Assembly (NCBI RefSeq): GCF_026184235.1
Contig: NZ_CP110806.1
Coordinates: 1,860,001 to 1,924,000 of the forward strand
Direction: 5' to 3'
DNA: 64,000 nt
From: Cellulomonas sp. S1-8
Lineage (GTDB): Bacteria > Actinomycetota > Actinomycetes > Actinomycetales > Cellulomonadaceae
Shown here: positions 53,681 through 61,486 of the stretch, in pieces
Layout: every line of letters begins with the position of its first letter
How positions within the stretch are numbered: position 1 is the stretch's first letter
Notes under the pieces: model-generated
What the model was told of the DNA's origin: nothing
Database searches by the model: none
The model's input: the letters and a program-made list of their open reading frames with translations, nothing else
Translations under genes and position numbers: made by a program

Positions 53681-54076
53681 ATGCCACTCTCCGAGTACGA
53701 GCAGCGCGTGCTCGAGCAGATGGAGCGCCAGCTGACGTCTGACGACCCTCGGCTCGCCAACACGCTCACCCGGCGCGGCGGCCGACGGCCCGTCACGCGG
53801 TACGTCATCGCCGGCGTCGGAGCCGTCGTCGGCCTCCTGCTGCTCGTGATCGGCGCTGCGACCTCACGTCCGTGGGTCGGAGCGATCGGGTTCGTCGTCA
53901 TGTTCGCCGCGGTCGCCTACGCGTTCGCCGTGCCCCGCACGGAGCACACGGGCCCGCAGGGCACGGTCGCCCCTGACGGCACCGTCCGCCCGGGTCCGGC
54001 ACCCGCGAAGAAGCAGGGCTTCATGGCCCGCTTCGAGGAGCGCTGGGACCGCCGCCGCGAGGGTGACGGCCGCTGA
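53681..54076 (+). CDS. DUF3040 membrane protein
   Basis: A 131-residue protein with the family start MPLSEYEQRVLEQMERQLTSDDPRLA, two membrane helices (about 41-60 and 64-84) and a basic, Pro-rich C-terminal tail (PAPAKKQGFMARFEERWDRR). DUF3040 proteins are found near mraZ in most actinobacteria; no function is known. A TATCCT element (53637-53642) may be its -10. It is separated from the HEPN gene by 150 nt and converges on the transglutaminase gene. Confidence 0.87.
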   Translation: MPLSEYEQRVLEQMERQLTSDDPRLANTLTRRGGRRPVTRYVIAGVGAVVGLLLLVIGAATSRPWVGAIGFVVMFAAVAYAFAVPRTEHTGPQGTVAPDGTVRPGPAPAKKQGFMARFEERWDRRREGDGR

Positions 54077-54183
54077 GCCCGATGGCTGAGCCGTTCTGAC
54101 CGGCTGAGCCGTCTCGGCCGTCCGCCGCGGGCTCGCGCTTCACCGGCGAGCGCTCGCGCCTCACCGGCGAGCGGCTGAGCAGC

Positions 54184-56505
54184 TCAGCCGACCGTGGCCG
54201 GCTCGCGCCTCGACGCTCGCGTGAGTCCCTCGCGCACGCCCCCGCGCACCTGCTGCACCCACTCCTCCAGCTCCTCGGGTGCGTGCTCCACCGGGCTGGG
54301 GGCGTAGCGCGCCCGCTCCACCGCCCCGGCAAGCTGTTCGAGCGCGTCGCGCGCCGGCCCCTGGAGCTCCTGGCCCGTGCGGGCGGCGAGGCCGGCCTGC
54401 ACCTGGAGCACCGCCCCGCGCGGGCTCGTCGCGTCCGACCACCGCACGTCGGCACGCGCCAGCTCGCGTCGGACGGCCGCCCACGCCTGCTCGGGCGTCG
54501 TCGCGTGCTGCCGACGTCGCCGCAGGAGGAACGCCGCCAGACCCGCGCCGGCGAGCAGCAGCACGACACCCGCGCCGATCGTCACGAGCAGGCCGGTCGA
54601 GGAGTCGTCGTCGCCGGCGGCCGGTACCCCGGTGGGTGCGGTGGCCGCGGCGCTCGGCAGCGCCCCGGCCTGGCCCTCGGGGATCGCGCCCGGGATCGAG
54701 CCCGGGGCGGTGATGCCGGAGAACGGGTCGGCCCACGTCGGCGGGGGACCGCTCTGGGACGCGGGGGTCGGCTCGAACCGGACCCACCCCTGCCCCTCGA
54801 AGTACAGCTCGGGCCAGGCGTGGGCGAGCCTGCCCGTGACGACGTACACGCCGTCGTCGTCCCGTTCGCCCGGCAGGAAGCCGACGCCGACGCGGGACGG
54901 GATGTCGAGCGTGCGGGCCATCATGGCCATCGCGGTCGCGAACTGGACGCAGTAGCCGCGGCGGTCCTCCAGGAAGTCCCACACCGCGTCCGACGTCCGG
55001 GCCGGCGGCACGCGGGTGTCGTACGTGAAGTTGGCGGCGGACCGGAGCCACGACTGCAGGTCGACGGCCTGCTCGTAGGCACCCTCGGAGTCGGCGGTGA
55101 TCTCGGCGGCGAGGGCCGCGATGTCCTCGACGTGGTCCGTCTCGGGCACGGCGGTGTGCAGCGCCGTGTCCGGGGGTGTGCCGGCAGGGGCGGCGCGCAG
55201 GTCGTCGTCGGTGAGCGTCGGCACCTGCACGAGCATCGAGTACGTGAGGCCGTCGCCGGTGGACCGCTCGCCGACCACCTCGTCGCGCAACCCGTCGTAC
55301 CCCCACTCGCCTCCCACCTCCACGGTGCGTGGGAACGTGGCGACCGGGAGCCGGCGCTCGCGCAGCGCGCCGACCTCGACGTCGACCCGCGCCAGGCTCC
55401 CGGCGGTCGCGTCCGGCGCGGTGCCCTGCAGCTGCGGGTCGGACGACAGCAGCAGGCCGGCGTCCCAGGGCTCGAGCTGCTCGTTGTCGGTGCGCTGCCA
55501 CAGGCGGCCGTCGAAGGTCGAGAGCGTGAAGGCGCGCAACGGTCCGACCAGGCGCGCGTTCACGGCGGGCGTCGCAGGCTCGCTGGGCGTCGCGCCCGGG
55601 GTGGCGGGCGACGTGCCGTCGGCGCCCTCCGTGCTGCCGTCGTCCTGCCCCGCCCCCTCCTGCTCGTCCGCGGGGGCCGCGGGGTCCGTCACGCGGTACC
55701 GGAGCACGACCTGCGCCGAGCGGGTGCCGAGGCTGTCGCGCAGGTCGAGGTCGTCGCTGAGCTCGAGCGGGCCGACCGGCCCGTCGCCGAAGGTCGGCAG
55801 GTCGACGCTGGCCCAGCCCGGAACGTCCATCAGCACAGGGCCGGACAGGAGGCTCACGCCGGCCAGCGCGACGGCCGCCACGGCCGCGGTGCACGCCCGC
55901 CGCAGCCGACCGGCGTGCGCGTGCAGGGGCGCCGCGCCGTACGCGAGCAGGGCCAGGTAGGCGCCGGCCGTCCAGAAGACCGGCGCGGCGCCGGCGGGGA
56001 AGCCGAGCACGACGGCCGGGACCCACAGCGCGAGCAGCGGCAGGCCGGCGACGGCCGGCACGCGCAGGGCCAGGACCGCGACGTCGACGAGCAGGTAGAC
56101 CGCCAGCGCACCGACGACGAGCAGCATCTCGCCCGGACGTACGTCGGGCATGGGCACGAACGAGTCGTTGACGACGAGCACACCCTGCCGGGCGGTCGCC
56201 CACGCGCGGCCGACGGCGTCGAGGTCGGGCAGGAACTGCGGGCGTCCCGGGGGAGCCCCGTACCGCAGCACGAGGCCCACGAGGCCGACGACCGCACCGA
56301 CGGCGGTCGGCGCCCACCACCGGCGTGTCATGGCGCGCGCCAGGGCCGTGGCCGTGGCGACGACCAGCACCGCGACGCAGCCCACGACGAGCCAGCGGCG
56401 GCCGGCGACGAGGCCGGTGAGCGCGAGCAGGCTCGCCCACGTCGCGAGCACGCACAGCGCGGTGCCGAGGACGGCGCGCACGCCCTGCTCCGGTGCGTGG
56501 GTCAT
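54184..56505 (-). CDS. TgpA-type membrane transglutaminase-like protein
   Basis: A 773-residue membrane protein. Six or so N-terminal helices (about residues 10-215) are followed by an external region with a transglutaminase-like domain: catalytic Cys in DRRGYCVQFATAMAMM, His in RLAHAWPELYF and Asp/Glu in WVRFEPTPA, a complete triad. A Pro/Thr/Ser-rich loop leads to a last helix (LLVTIGAGVVLLLAGAGLAAFLL) and a cytoplasmic DUF4129-like tail. In this family the partners are MoxR and DUF58 proteins, encoded directly upstream; the targets outside the membrane are unknown. ATG 56505 overlaps the DUF58 stop (ATGA). Confidence 0.9.
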   Translation of the reverse strand: MTHAPEQGVRAVLGTALCVLATWASLLALTGLVAGRRWLVVGCVAVLVVATATALARAMTRRWWAPTAVGAVVGLVGLVLRYGAPPGRPQFLPDLDAVGRAWATARQGVLVVNDSFVPMPDVRPGEMLLVVGALAVYLLVDVAVLALRVPAVAGLPLLALWVPAVVLGFPAGAAPVFWTAGAYLALLAYGAAPLHAHAGRLRRACTAAVAAVALAGVSLLSGPVLMDVPGWASVDLPTFGDGPVGPLELSDDLDLRDSLGTRSAQVVLRYRVTDPAAPADEQEGAGQDDGSTEGADGTSPATPGATPSEPATPAVNARLVGPLRAFTLSTFDGRLWQRTDNEQLEPWDAGLLLSSDPQLQGTAPDATAGSLARVDVEVGALRERRLPVATFPRTVEVGGEWGYDGLRDEVVGERSTGDGLTYSMLVQVPTLTDDDLRAAPAGTPPDTALHTAVPETDHVEDIAALAAEITADSEGAYEQAVDLQSWLRSAANFTYDTRVPPARTSDAVWDFLEDRRGYCVQFATAMAMMARTLDIPSRVGVGFLPGERDDDGVYVVTGRLAHAWPELYFEGQGWVRFEPTPASQSGPPPTWADPFSGITAPGSIPGAIPEGQAGALPSAAATAPTGVPAAGDDDSSTGLLVTIGAGVVLLLAGAGLAAFLLRRRRQHATTPEQAWAAVRRELARADVRWSDATSPRGAVLQVQAGLAARTGQELQGPARDALEQLAGAVERARYAPSPVEHAPEELEEWVQQVRGGVREGLTRASRREPATVG

Positions 56506-57770
56506 CGGGCACCGCCCAGCAGCCGGAGCCAGCACTCGACGGCGTCCTCGCCCGTGGTGACCTGGGCGACGCGCCAGCCCGAGCGGCGCAGCGCGGTGGC
56601 CGTGTGGTGGGCGTCCCGGGCGTCGCCCGCGCTGCGCCCGTCCGCGCGGACCATCGCCCAGCCCTGCGCGACGTCGCCGACGTGGGCCAGCGCGGCCCGC
56701 CCCGGCGCGGACAGCGGCCCGATCACCGCGACGACGATCTCGCCCGCGGCCTGCGACGTGTCGAGCAGGCGGACCGCGTCGAGCAGCTGCGTCTCCGACT
56801 CCGCGGAGGTCCGGGCCGGTGCGAGGTCGAGCGTCAGGTCGAGCAGCGCGGCGCGCGCCTCGAGACCGCTGCGCGCGTGGACGTAGGGCGAGGCGCCGCG
56901 CGCGGGGCCGGCCGCGGTGCCCGTCGCGATGCCGGCGCCGGCGAGCCGCACGGGGTGCCCGGTGTCGAGCATCGCCAGCGCGATCGACGCCGCGAGCGAG
57001 ATCGTCCACTCGGCGGCGCTCGCCCGCACGGGCAGGTCGAGCAGCACCGACACCGGGCGCATCCCGGCGCGCTCGTCGGAGCGCACCAGGAGCGTGCCGC
57101 GGCGGGCGCTGGAGGTCCAGTGCACGCGGCGCAGGTCGTCGCCCTCGCGGTAGTCGCGCAGGTTCGCGTCGTCCGTCGACGGGCTCCGCGCACCGAGCGC
57201 GACCCGGTCGGGCTCGCCGACGAGCACGTCGGACGGCGCGGGCAGTGCGACGACCGTCGGCCACACCGCCACCTGGGACTCGGTGCCGAGCGTGGTGCGG
57301 GACCGCACGACGCCGAACATGTCCGTCCGGGTCACGACGAGCGGTCCCAACGGCCAGCGGCCCCGCTGCGTGGCACGCACGGGGTAGCGCACGAGCGCGT
57401 GGTCGGCGCGGCGCGTGACGCGTGCGCGCAGCGCCCGCCCGCCCGACAGCTCGACGGCGGCCTGCTCGGAGAAGCGCAGGCCCGCGAGCCGGGCACGGCC
57501 GGCCCGGTCGGTCGCGCGGATGTCGACGCGGACCTCGGCCTCCTGGCCGGCGTGGACGGGGTCGGGCCGCACCTCGCGGTGGACGACGATCCCGCGTCGG
57601 CCCCGCACGGCGTCGACGACCATCACGGAGACCAGCGCGGTGACGGGGACGGCGAGCAGCAGGACGCCGATGCGCACGAGGTCGAGGGAGCCGAGCCCGA
57701 TTCCGGCCTGGAGCGCGACGAGGCCGACCGCGGCCAGCGCCCAGCCGCGGGGGGTCGGGCGGCGGCGCAT
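56502..57770 (-). CDS. DUF58 domain-containing membrane protein
   Basis: A 422-residue protein with two close N-terminal helices (about 8-50) and a DUF58 domain, an atypical von Willebrand A-like module. The signature SPSTDDANLRDYREGDDLRRVHWTSSARRGTLLVR is complete. DUF58 proteins couple MoxR ATPases to membrane or cell-wall targets. The ATG overlaps the moxR stop by one base (TGATG), and the transglutaminase start overlaps its own stop, so the three proteins are made together. Confidence 0.92.
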   Translation of the reverse strand: MRRRPTPRGWALAAVGLVALQAGIGLGSLDLVRIGVLLLAVPVTALVSVMVVDAVRGRRGIVVHREVRPDPVHAGQEAEVRVDIRATDRAGRARLAGLRFSEQAAVELSGGRALRARVTRRADHALVRYPVRATQRGRWPLGPLVVTRTDMFGVVRSRTTLGTESQVAVWPTVVALPAPSDVLVGEPDRVALGARSPSTDDANLRDYREGDDLRRVHWTSSARRGTLLVRSDERAGMRPVSVLLDLPVRASAAEWTISLAASIALAMLDTGHPVRLAGAGIATGTAAGPARGASPYVHARSGLEARAALLDLTLDLAPARTSAESETQLLDAVRLLDTSQAAGEIVVAVIGPLSAPGRAALAHVGDVAQGWAMVRADGRSAGDARDAHHTATALRRSGWRVAQVTTGEDAVECWLRLLGGAR

Positions 57771-58768
57771 CAGCCCAGCGCGCGCCGTGCCCGGGCGATG
57801 GGCTCGGCGGCCGGCAGGGGCGTGCGCGCGACGATGTCCGCGACGACGTCCTGCGTCGTGCGGCCCGACAGCCGTGACTCGGTGCTGGGCAGCAGGCGGT
57901 GGGCCAGCACGGGCACGGCCAGCTCCTGCACGTCGTCGGGGAGCACGTGGTCGCGACCCGACATCGCGGCGAGCGACCGGGCGGCGCGCAGCAGCTGGAT
58001 CGTCGCGCGCGGCGACGCCCCCAGACGCAGCCCGGCGTCCGCGCGGGACGCCGTGGTGAGGTCGACGACGTAGCGCTTGACCGCCGGCGCGGCGTACAGG
58101 CGACGGGCGATGTCGATCAGCTCCTGCACCTCGGCCGCGTCGGTGACGGGCCGCATGCGGGCCAGGGGGTCGGAGTCCTCCTGCTTGTCGAGCATCTCCA
58201 GCTCGGACTCCACGCTCGGGTAGCCCACGGTCAGGCGCGCCATGAACCGGTCGCGCTGGGCCTCGGGCAGCGGGTAGGTCCCTTCCATCTCGACGGGGTT
58301 CTGCGTCGCGACGACGAGGAACGGCCGTGGGAGCGGGTACGTGCGCCCGTCGACCGTGGCCTGCGCCTCCTGCATGCACTCCAGCAGCGCCGACTGGGTC
58401 TTGGGGGACGCGCGGTTGATCTCGTCGCCGATGACGACGTGCGCGAAGACCGGCCCGGGGCGGAACTCGAACTCGTGCGTCTGCGCACGGAAGATGTTCA
58501 CGCCCGTCAGGTCGCTCGGCAGCAGGTCGGGCGTGAACTGGATGCGGCCGACCTGCGCGTCGATGCTGCGGCCGATGGCCTTGGCGAGCGTGGTCTTGCC
58601 GACCCCGGGCACGTCCTCGAGGAGCAGGTGCCCCTCGGCGAGCAGCACGGCCAGCGCGACCCGGACGAGCTCCGGTCGACCGGTGACGACCGACTCGATC
58701 CCGGTGCGCAGGCGGTCGACGGTGTCGACGAGCCTGTCCAGATCGTGCGGTGACGGCAGTGCCTGCAT
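57770..58768 (-). CDS. moxR: MoxR-family AAA+ ATPase
   Basis: A 332-residue AAA+ chaperone-like ATPase. Walker A DVPGVGKTTLAKAIG, Walker B HVVIGDEINRASPKTQSALLE, sensor 1 VVATQNPVEMEGTYPLPEAQRDRF, and sensor 2 region LGASPRATIQLLRAAR are intact. MoxR proteins mature or activate partners with VWA/DUF58 domains. ATG 58768 follows GAGGGAG. It heads a three-gene minus-strand operon divergent from mraZ, with putative inverted MraZ-type repeats in its upstream region. Confidence 0.95.
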   Translation of the reverse strand: MQALPSPHDLDRLVDTVDRLRTGIESVVTGRPELVRVALAVLLAEGHLLLEDVPGVGKTTLAKAIGRSIDAQVGRIQFTPDLLPSDLTGVNIFRAQTHEFEFRPGPVFAHVVIGDEINRASPKTQSALLECMQEAQATVDGRTYPLPRPFLVVATQNPVEMEGTYPLPEAQRDRFMARLTVGYPSVESELEMLDKQEDSDPLARMRPVTDAAEVQELIDIARRLYAAPAVKRYVVDLTTASRADAGLRLGASPRATIQLLRAARSLAAMSGRDHVLPDDVQELAVPVLAHRLLPSTESRLSGRTTQDVVADIVARTPLPAAEPIARARRALG

Positions 58769-58936
58769 GTGTTCGACTCCCTCGGCGGACTGGGACGAGC
58801 GTACGCACGCATCCGACCTCCTGGTGCGAGGTTCACCCGTGCCGTGCCCGTTGCGTGGCGGTCCGCCTCGATCCTCCCGGACGCTGGTCCGGTTCGCGCA
58901 GTCCACGACGGCTCCCGACCCGTCGGCCCCGTGGCC

Positions 58937-58952
58937 CTCCACTTCCCTCCCC
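58937..58952 (-). promoter_or_regulatory. Possible MraZ-type repeat, one full and one degenerate unit
   Basis: CTCCAC at 58937-58942 is followed at 10-bp spacing by CTCCCC at 58947-58952; read on the minus strand these are GTGGAG and GGGGAG. They lie about 170-185 bp before moxR. Confidence 0.4.
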
Positions 58953-59083
58953 GCCGACCGGGATCCCGGGCGCGGCGGTCCCGCGGGCGTCCGACCAGGG
59001 TGCCGGATTGCCGCCTTCCCCCTGGTTCGTCCTGGGATCGCCGTCGCCCCGTCGTTGACGTTCGTCACGTGACGCGCCGGGCC

Positions 59084-59099
59084 CTCCACTTCACTCCAC
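59084..59099 (-). promoter_or_regulatory. Inverted pair of GTGGAG (MraZ-type) repeats
   Basis: CTCCAC at 59084-59089 and 59094-59099, that is two GTGGAG units on the minus strand with exactly 10-bp spacing, the same geometry as the array before mraZ. Confidence 0.55.
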
Positions 59100-59159
59100 C
59101 GCTCTGACCTGCACGAACGCGCATCGGATGGGTGAACTTGGCCTCTTGACAAGTCGCGT

Positions 59160-59195
59160 GTGGAGGGAAGTGGAGTACCGTGGAGGCACGTGGAG
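59160..59195 (+). promoter_or_regulatory. MraZ box: four GTGGAG repeats at 10-bp spacing
   Basis: GTGGAG occurs at 59160, 59170, 59180 and 59190 with variable bases between. Direct G-rich repeats spaced by one helical turn before mraZ are the binding sites of the ring-shaped MraZ regulator, which controls its own operon. The array ends about 100 bp before the mraZ start. Confidence 0.82.
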
Positions 59196-59296
59196 AGGGC
59201 GGGAGCGGTCCCGTCCTCGGGGTCGTCCGGGAGCACCCGGGCGGGCCACCACACGGGGGGTTTGACCGACGCGGTGCCGACCAGGAGAGGAGTGAG

Positions 59297-59770
59297 GTGT
59301 CGCATGAACCGTTGGGCGCCTACGGCTCCTTCGCGCCGTTCCTGGGGACGTACACACCGCGTCTCGACGACAAGGGTCGCCTCATCCTCCCGGCGAAGTT
59401 CCGGCCGCAGCTGGCCGGCGGTCTCGTCATGACCCGGGGGCAGGAGCGCTGCCTGTTCGTGCTGCCGATGGACGAGTTCCGCCGGATGCACGACCAGCTG
59501 CGGACCGCTCCGGTCACGAGCAAGCAGGCGCGTGACTACCTGCGCGTGTTCCTGTCCGGGGCCAGCGACGAGCTGCCCGACAAGCAGGGCCGCATCTCCA
59601 TCCCGCCGATGCTGCGCACGTATGCCGGCCTCGACCGGGACGTCGCCGTCATCGGCACCGGCACCCGCGTCGAGATCTGGGATCTCACGGCGTGGGAGAC
59701 CTACCTGTCCGAGCAGGAGGCGGGTTACGCCGACACGACCGAGGAGGTCTTCCCGAACGGCCCGTTCTGA
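59297..59770 (+). CDS. mraZ: Transcriptional regulator MraZ
   Basis: A 157-residue DNA-binding regulator of the division and cell-wall cluster, built of two SpoVT/AbrB-like halves: [20 protein letters not shown] and [23 protein letters not shown]. It forms ring-shaped oligomers that bind direct repeats ahead of its own gene. GTG 59297 is chosen because GAGAGGAG lies just upstream and the conserved N-terminus begins within 20 residues; earlier in-frame codons would read through the repeat array. The C-terminal ~20 residues are acidic. rsmH follows after a 301-nt gap, which is unusually long. Confidence 0.95.
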   Translation: MSHEPLGAYGSFAPFLGTYTPRLDDKGRLILPAKFRPQLAGGLVMTRGQERCLFVLPMDEFRRMHDQLRTAPVTSKQARDYLRVFLSGASDELPDKQGRISIPPMLRTYAGLDRDVAVIGTGTRVEIWDLTAWETYLSEQEAGYADTTEEVFPNGPF

Positions 59771-60071
59771 GCCGTCGGCCGGCCTCCGGGCCAGCGCGTA
59801 CCACCCCCGCACCCCTCGCCACCGTCCCGCCGTCCGCCGCACCACCGCGGTCGGTGCGCAGCCGTCCACCCCGACCCGTTCCCTGGCTCCGCCCGTCGAG
59901 ACCTCCCCCCGTCCGTTCTGACGCCACTTCCCCGGCGCCAGAGGGTCGGTGGGGGATCTGGCCGGACGGTGGAGGGACCGTTCGGCCATTCACATGTATC
60001 ACCAGCCCCATCAGCCTCATCTGTCACATCTGCACCACCAGCGACGACCGGCCGACCAGCGAGGAGGGGTG
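59771..60071 (+). other. mraZ-rsmH intergenic region (301 bp)
   Basis: No separate gene is supported. From ATG 59994 the frame is open into rsmH and would add 26 residues beginning [15 protein letters not shown], a His-rich run from a locally C/A-rich stretch. The strong GAGGAGGGG ribosome site at 60060-60068 favours the later start, so I treat it as non-coding leader. Confidence 0.5.
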
Positions 60072-61076
60072 ATGAGCGAACAGACCGACGCCGGTGCCGC
60101 GTCGCGGCACACGCCCGTCCTCCTGCAGCGCTGCCTCGACCTGCTGGCACCCGCGCTCGCCGTCCCCGGCGCCGTGCTCGTCGACTCGACGCTCGGCATG
60201 GGAGGTCACACCGAGGGTGTGCTGCGGGCGTTCGACCACGTGCGCGTCGTCGGCATCGACCGCGACCCGCAGGCGCTCGCGCTGGCCGGTGCGCGGCTCG
60301 CGCCCTTCGGCGACCGGTTCACGGGCGTGCACGCCGTGTACGACGAGATCGCCGACGTGCTCGAGGACCTCGGCATCACGTCCGTGCAGGGCGTGCTCAT
60401 GGACCTCGGCGTGTCCTCGTTGCAGCTCGACGAGGCCGAGCGCGGCTTCGCGTACGCGCACGACGCCCCGCTCGACATGCGCATGGACCCGACGACCGGC
60501 CCGACCGCGGCCGACGTGCTCAACACCTACGACGAGCGGGACATCGCACGCGTGCTGCGCGTGTACGGCGAGGAGAAGTTCGCGGGCCGGATCGCGCGCG
60601 GCGTCGTGCGGCGGCGCGAGCGGGCGCCGTTGACCCGCACGTCCGAGCTCGTCGACATCGTGCGGGCCGGCGTGCCGGCCGCGACGCGACGCACGGGCGG
60701 GCACCCGGCCAAGCGCACGTTCCAGGCCTTGCGCATCGAGGTGAACGGTGAGCTCGCCGCGCTCGAGCGGGCGCTGCCCGCGTCGCTCGAGGCGCTCGCG
60801 GTCGGCGGCCGGATCGTCGTCGAGGCCTACCAGTCGCTCGAGGACCGGCTCGTCAAGCGCGCGCTCGCCGCGGGCGCCACGTCGAGCGCACCACCCGACC
60901 TGCCGGTCGAGCCCGTGACGCACACGCCCTACCTTCGGCTCCTCACGCGTGGCGCCGAGGAGGCCGACGCGCAGGAGCTCGCGCGCAACCCCCGGTCGCA
61001 GTCCGTCCGCCTGCGCGCCGCCGAGCGACTGCGTCCCACCCCTGACCACCTGCGCACCCCGAGGAGAGCCGCATGA
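60072..61076 (+). CDS. rsmH: 16S rRNA (cytosine1402-N4)-methyltransferase
   Basis: A 334-residue RsmH (MraW) that methylates N4 of C1402 in the 16S rRNA decoding centre. SAM-binding motif [15 protein letters not shown], then [31 protein letters not shown] (catalytic region) and [18 protein letters not shown]. The ATG sits 4 nt after GAGGAGGGG. The stop overlaps the next gene (ATGA), starting the usual rsmH-ftsL-ftsI-murE chain. Confidence 0.97.
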   Translation: MSEQTDAGAASRHTPVLLQRCLDLLAPALAVPGAVLVDSTLGMGGHTEGVLRAFDHVRVVGIDRDPQALALAGARLAPFGDRFTGVHAVYDEIADVLEDLGITSVQGVLMDLGVSSLQLDEAERGFAYAHDAPLDMRMDPTTGPTAADVLNTYDERDIARVLRVYGEEKFAGRIARGVVRRRERAPLTRTSELVDIVRAGVPAATRRTGGHPAKRTFQALRIEVNGELAALERALPASLEALAVGGRIVVEAYQSLEDRLVKRALAAGATSSAPPDLPVEPVTHTPYLRLLTRGAEEADAQELARNPRSQSVRLRAAERLRPTPDHLRTPRRAA

Positions 61077-61486
61077 GCGCCCAGGCCGCCGCCCGCACCG
61101 GCGCTGCACGCGCCTACCCGCTGCCGTCCCGTCCGGCAGCGGCCCCCCCGCCGCGCCTGCGGGTCGTCCGCGCACCCGCGCAGTCGCGCTCGCGCGTCCC
61201 CTTCGTGCTGGCCTGCATGGCCGTCCTCGGCGGTGCCCTGCTCACGGCGCTCCTGCTGAACACGCAGATGGCGTCGCTCGCGTTCGAGCGCTACGAGCTG
61301 TCGAACGACCTCGGCCGGCTGCGGCAGGACCGCATGGACCTCGTGGCGCAGCACGACGCGCGCTCGTCGCCGTCGCAGCTCGCCGCGGCGGCCCGTGCCC
61401 TGGGCATGGTCGAGGCCAACGGCACGGGCTGGCTGCGGCTCGCGGACGGCAGCGTCCAGGGGGCCCCCGCACCCGCAGGCGGATGA
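61073..61486 (+). CDS. ftsL: Cell division protein FtsL-like
   Basis: A 137-residue small bitopic membrane protein: ~40 basic, Pro/Ala-rich cytoplasmic residues, one helix (about 42-62), then an external coiled coil ([25 protein letters not shown]) and [24 protein letters not shown]. Sequence is poorly conserved, but the topology and place between rsmH and ftsI are those of FtsL, which joins FtsB and FtsQ to activate septal wall synthesis. Its ATG overlaps the rsmH stop and its stop overlaps the ftsI start. Confidence 0.88.
   Translation: MSAQAAARTGAARAYPLPSRPAAAPPPRLRVVRAPAQSRSRVPFVLACMAVLGGALLTALLLNTQMASLAFERYELSNDLGRLRQDRMDLVAQHDARSSPSQLAAAARALGMVEANGTGWLRLADGSVQGAPAPAGG

Larger units (their letters stand above)
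58769..59296. promoter_or_regulatory. moxR / mraZ divergent intergenic region (528 bp)
   Basis: I see no gene here. The right part holds four GTGGAG repeats (59160-59195) before mraZ; a minus-strand pair of the same hexamer lies at 59084-59099, and a single minus-strand copy with a degenerate partner at 58937-58952. TTGACA at 59146-59151 could be a -35 for mraZ, without a convincing -10. The other ~300 bp show nothing recognisable. Confidence 0.7.

Noticed and set aside
58761..58780. LexA box before moxR (CATGTGTTCGA)
   Set aside because: Only the right half-site GTTCGA is present; the left half is TGCATG-like.
58769..59150. Hidden gene in the moxR-mraZ gap
   Set aside because: Short open frames exist on both strands but none has a ribosome site plus coherent codon use or a recognisable family.
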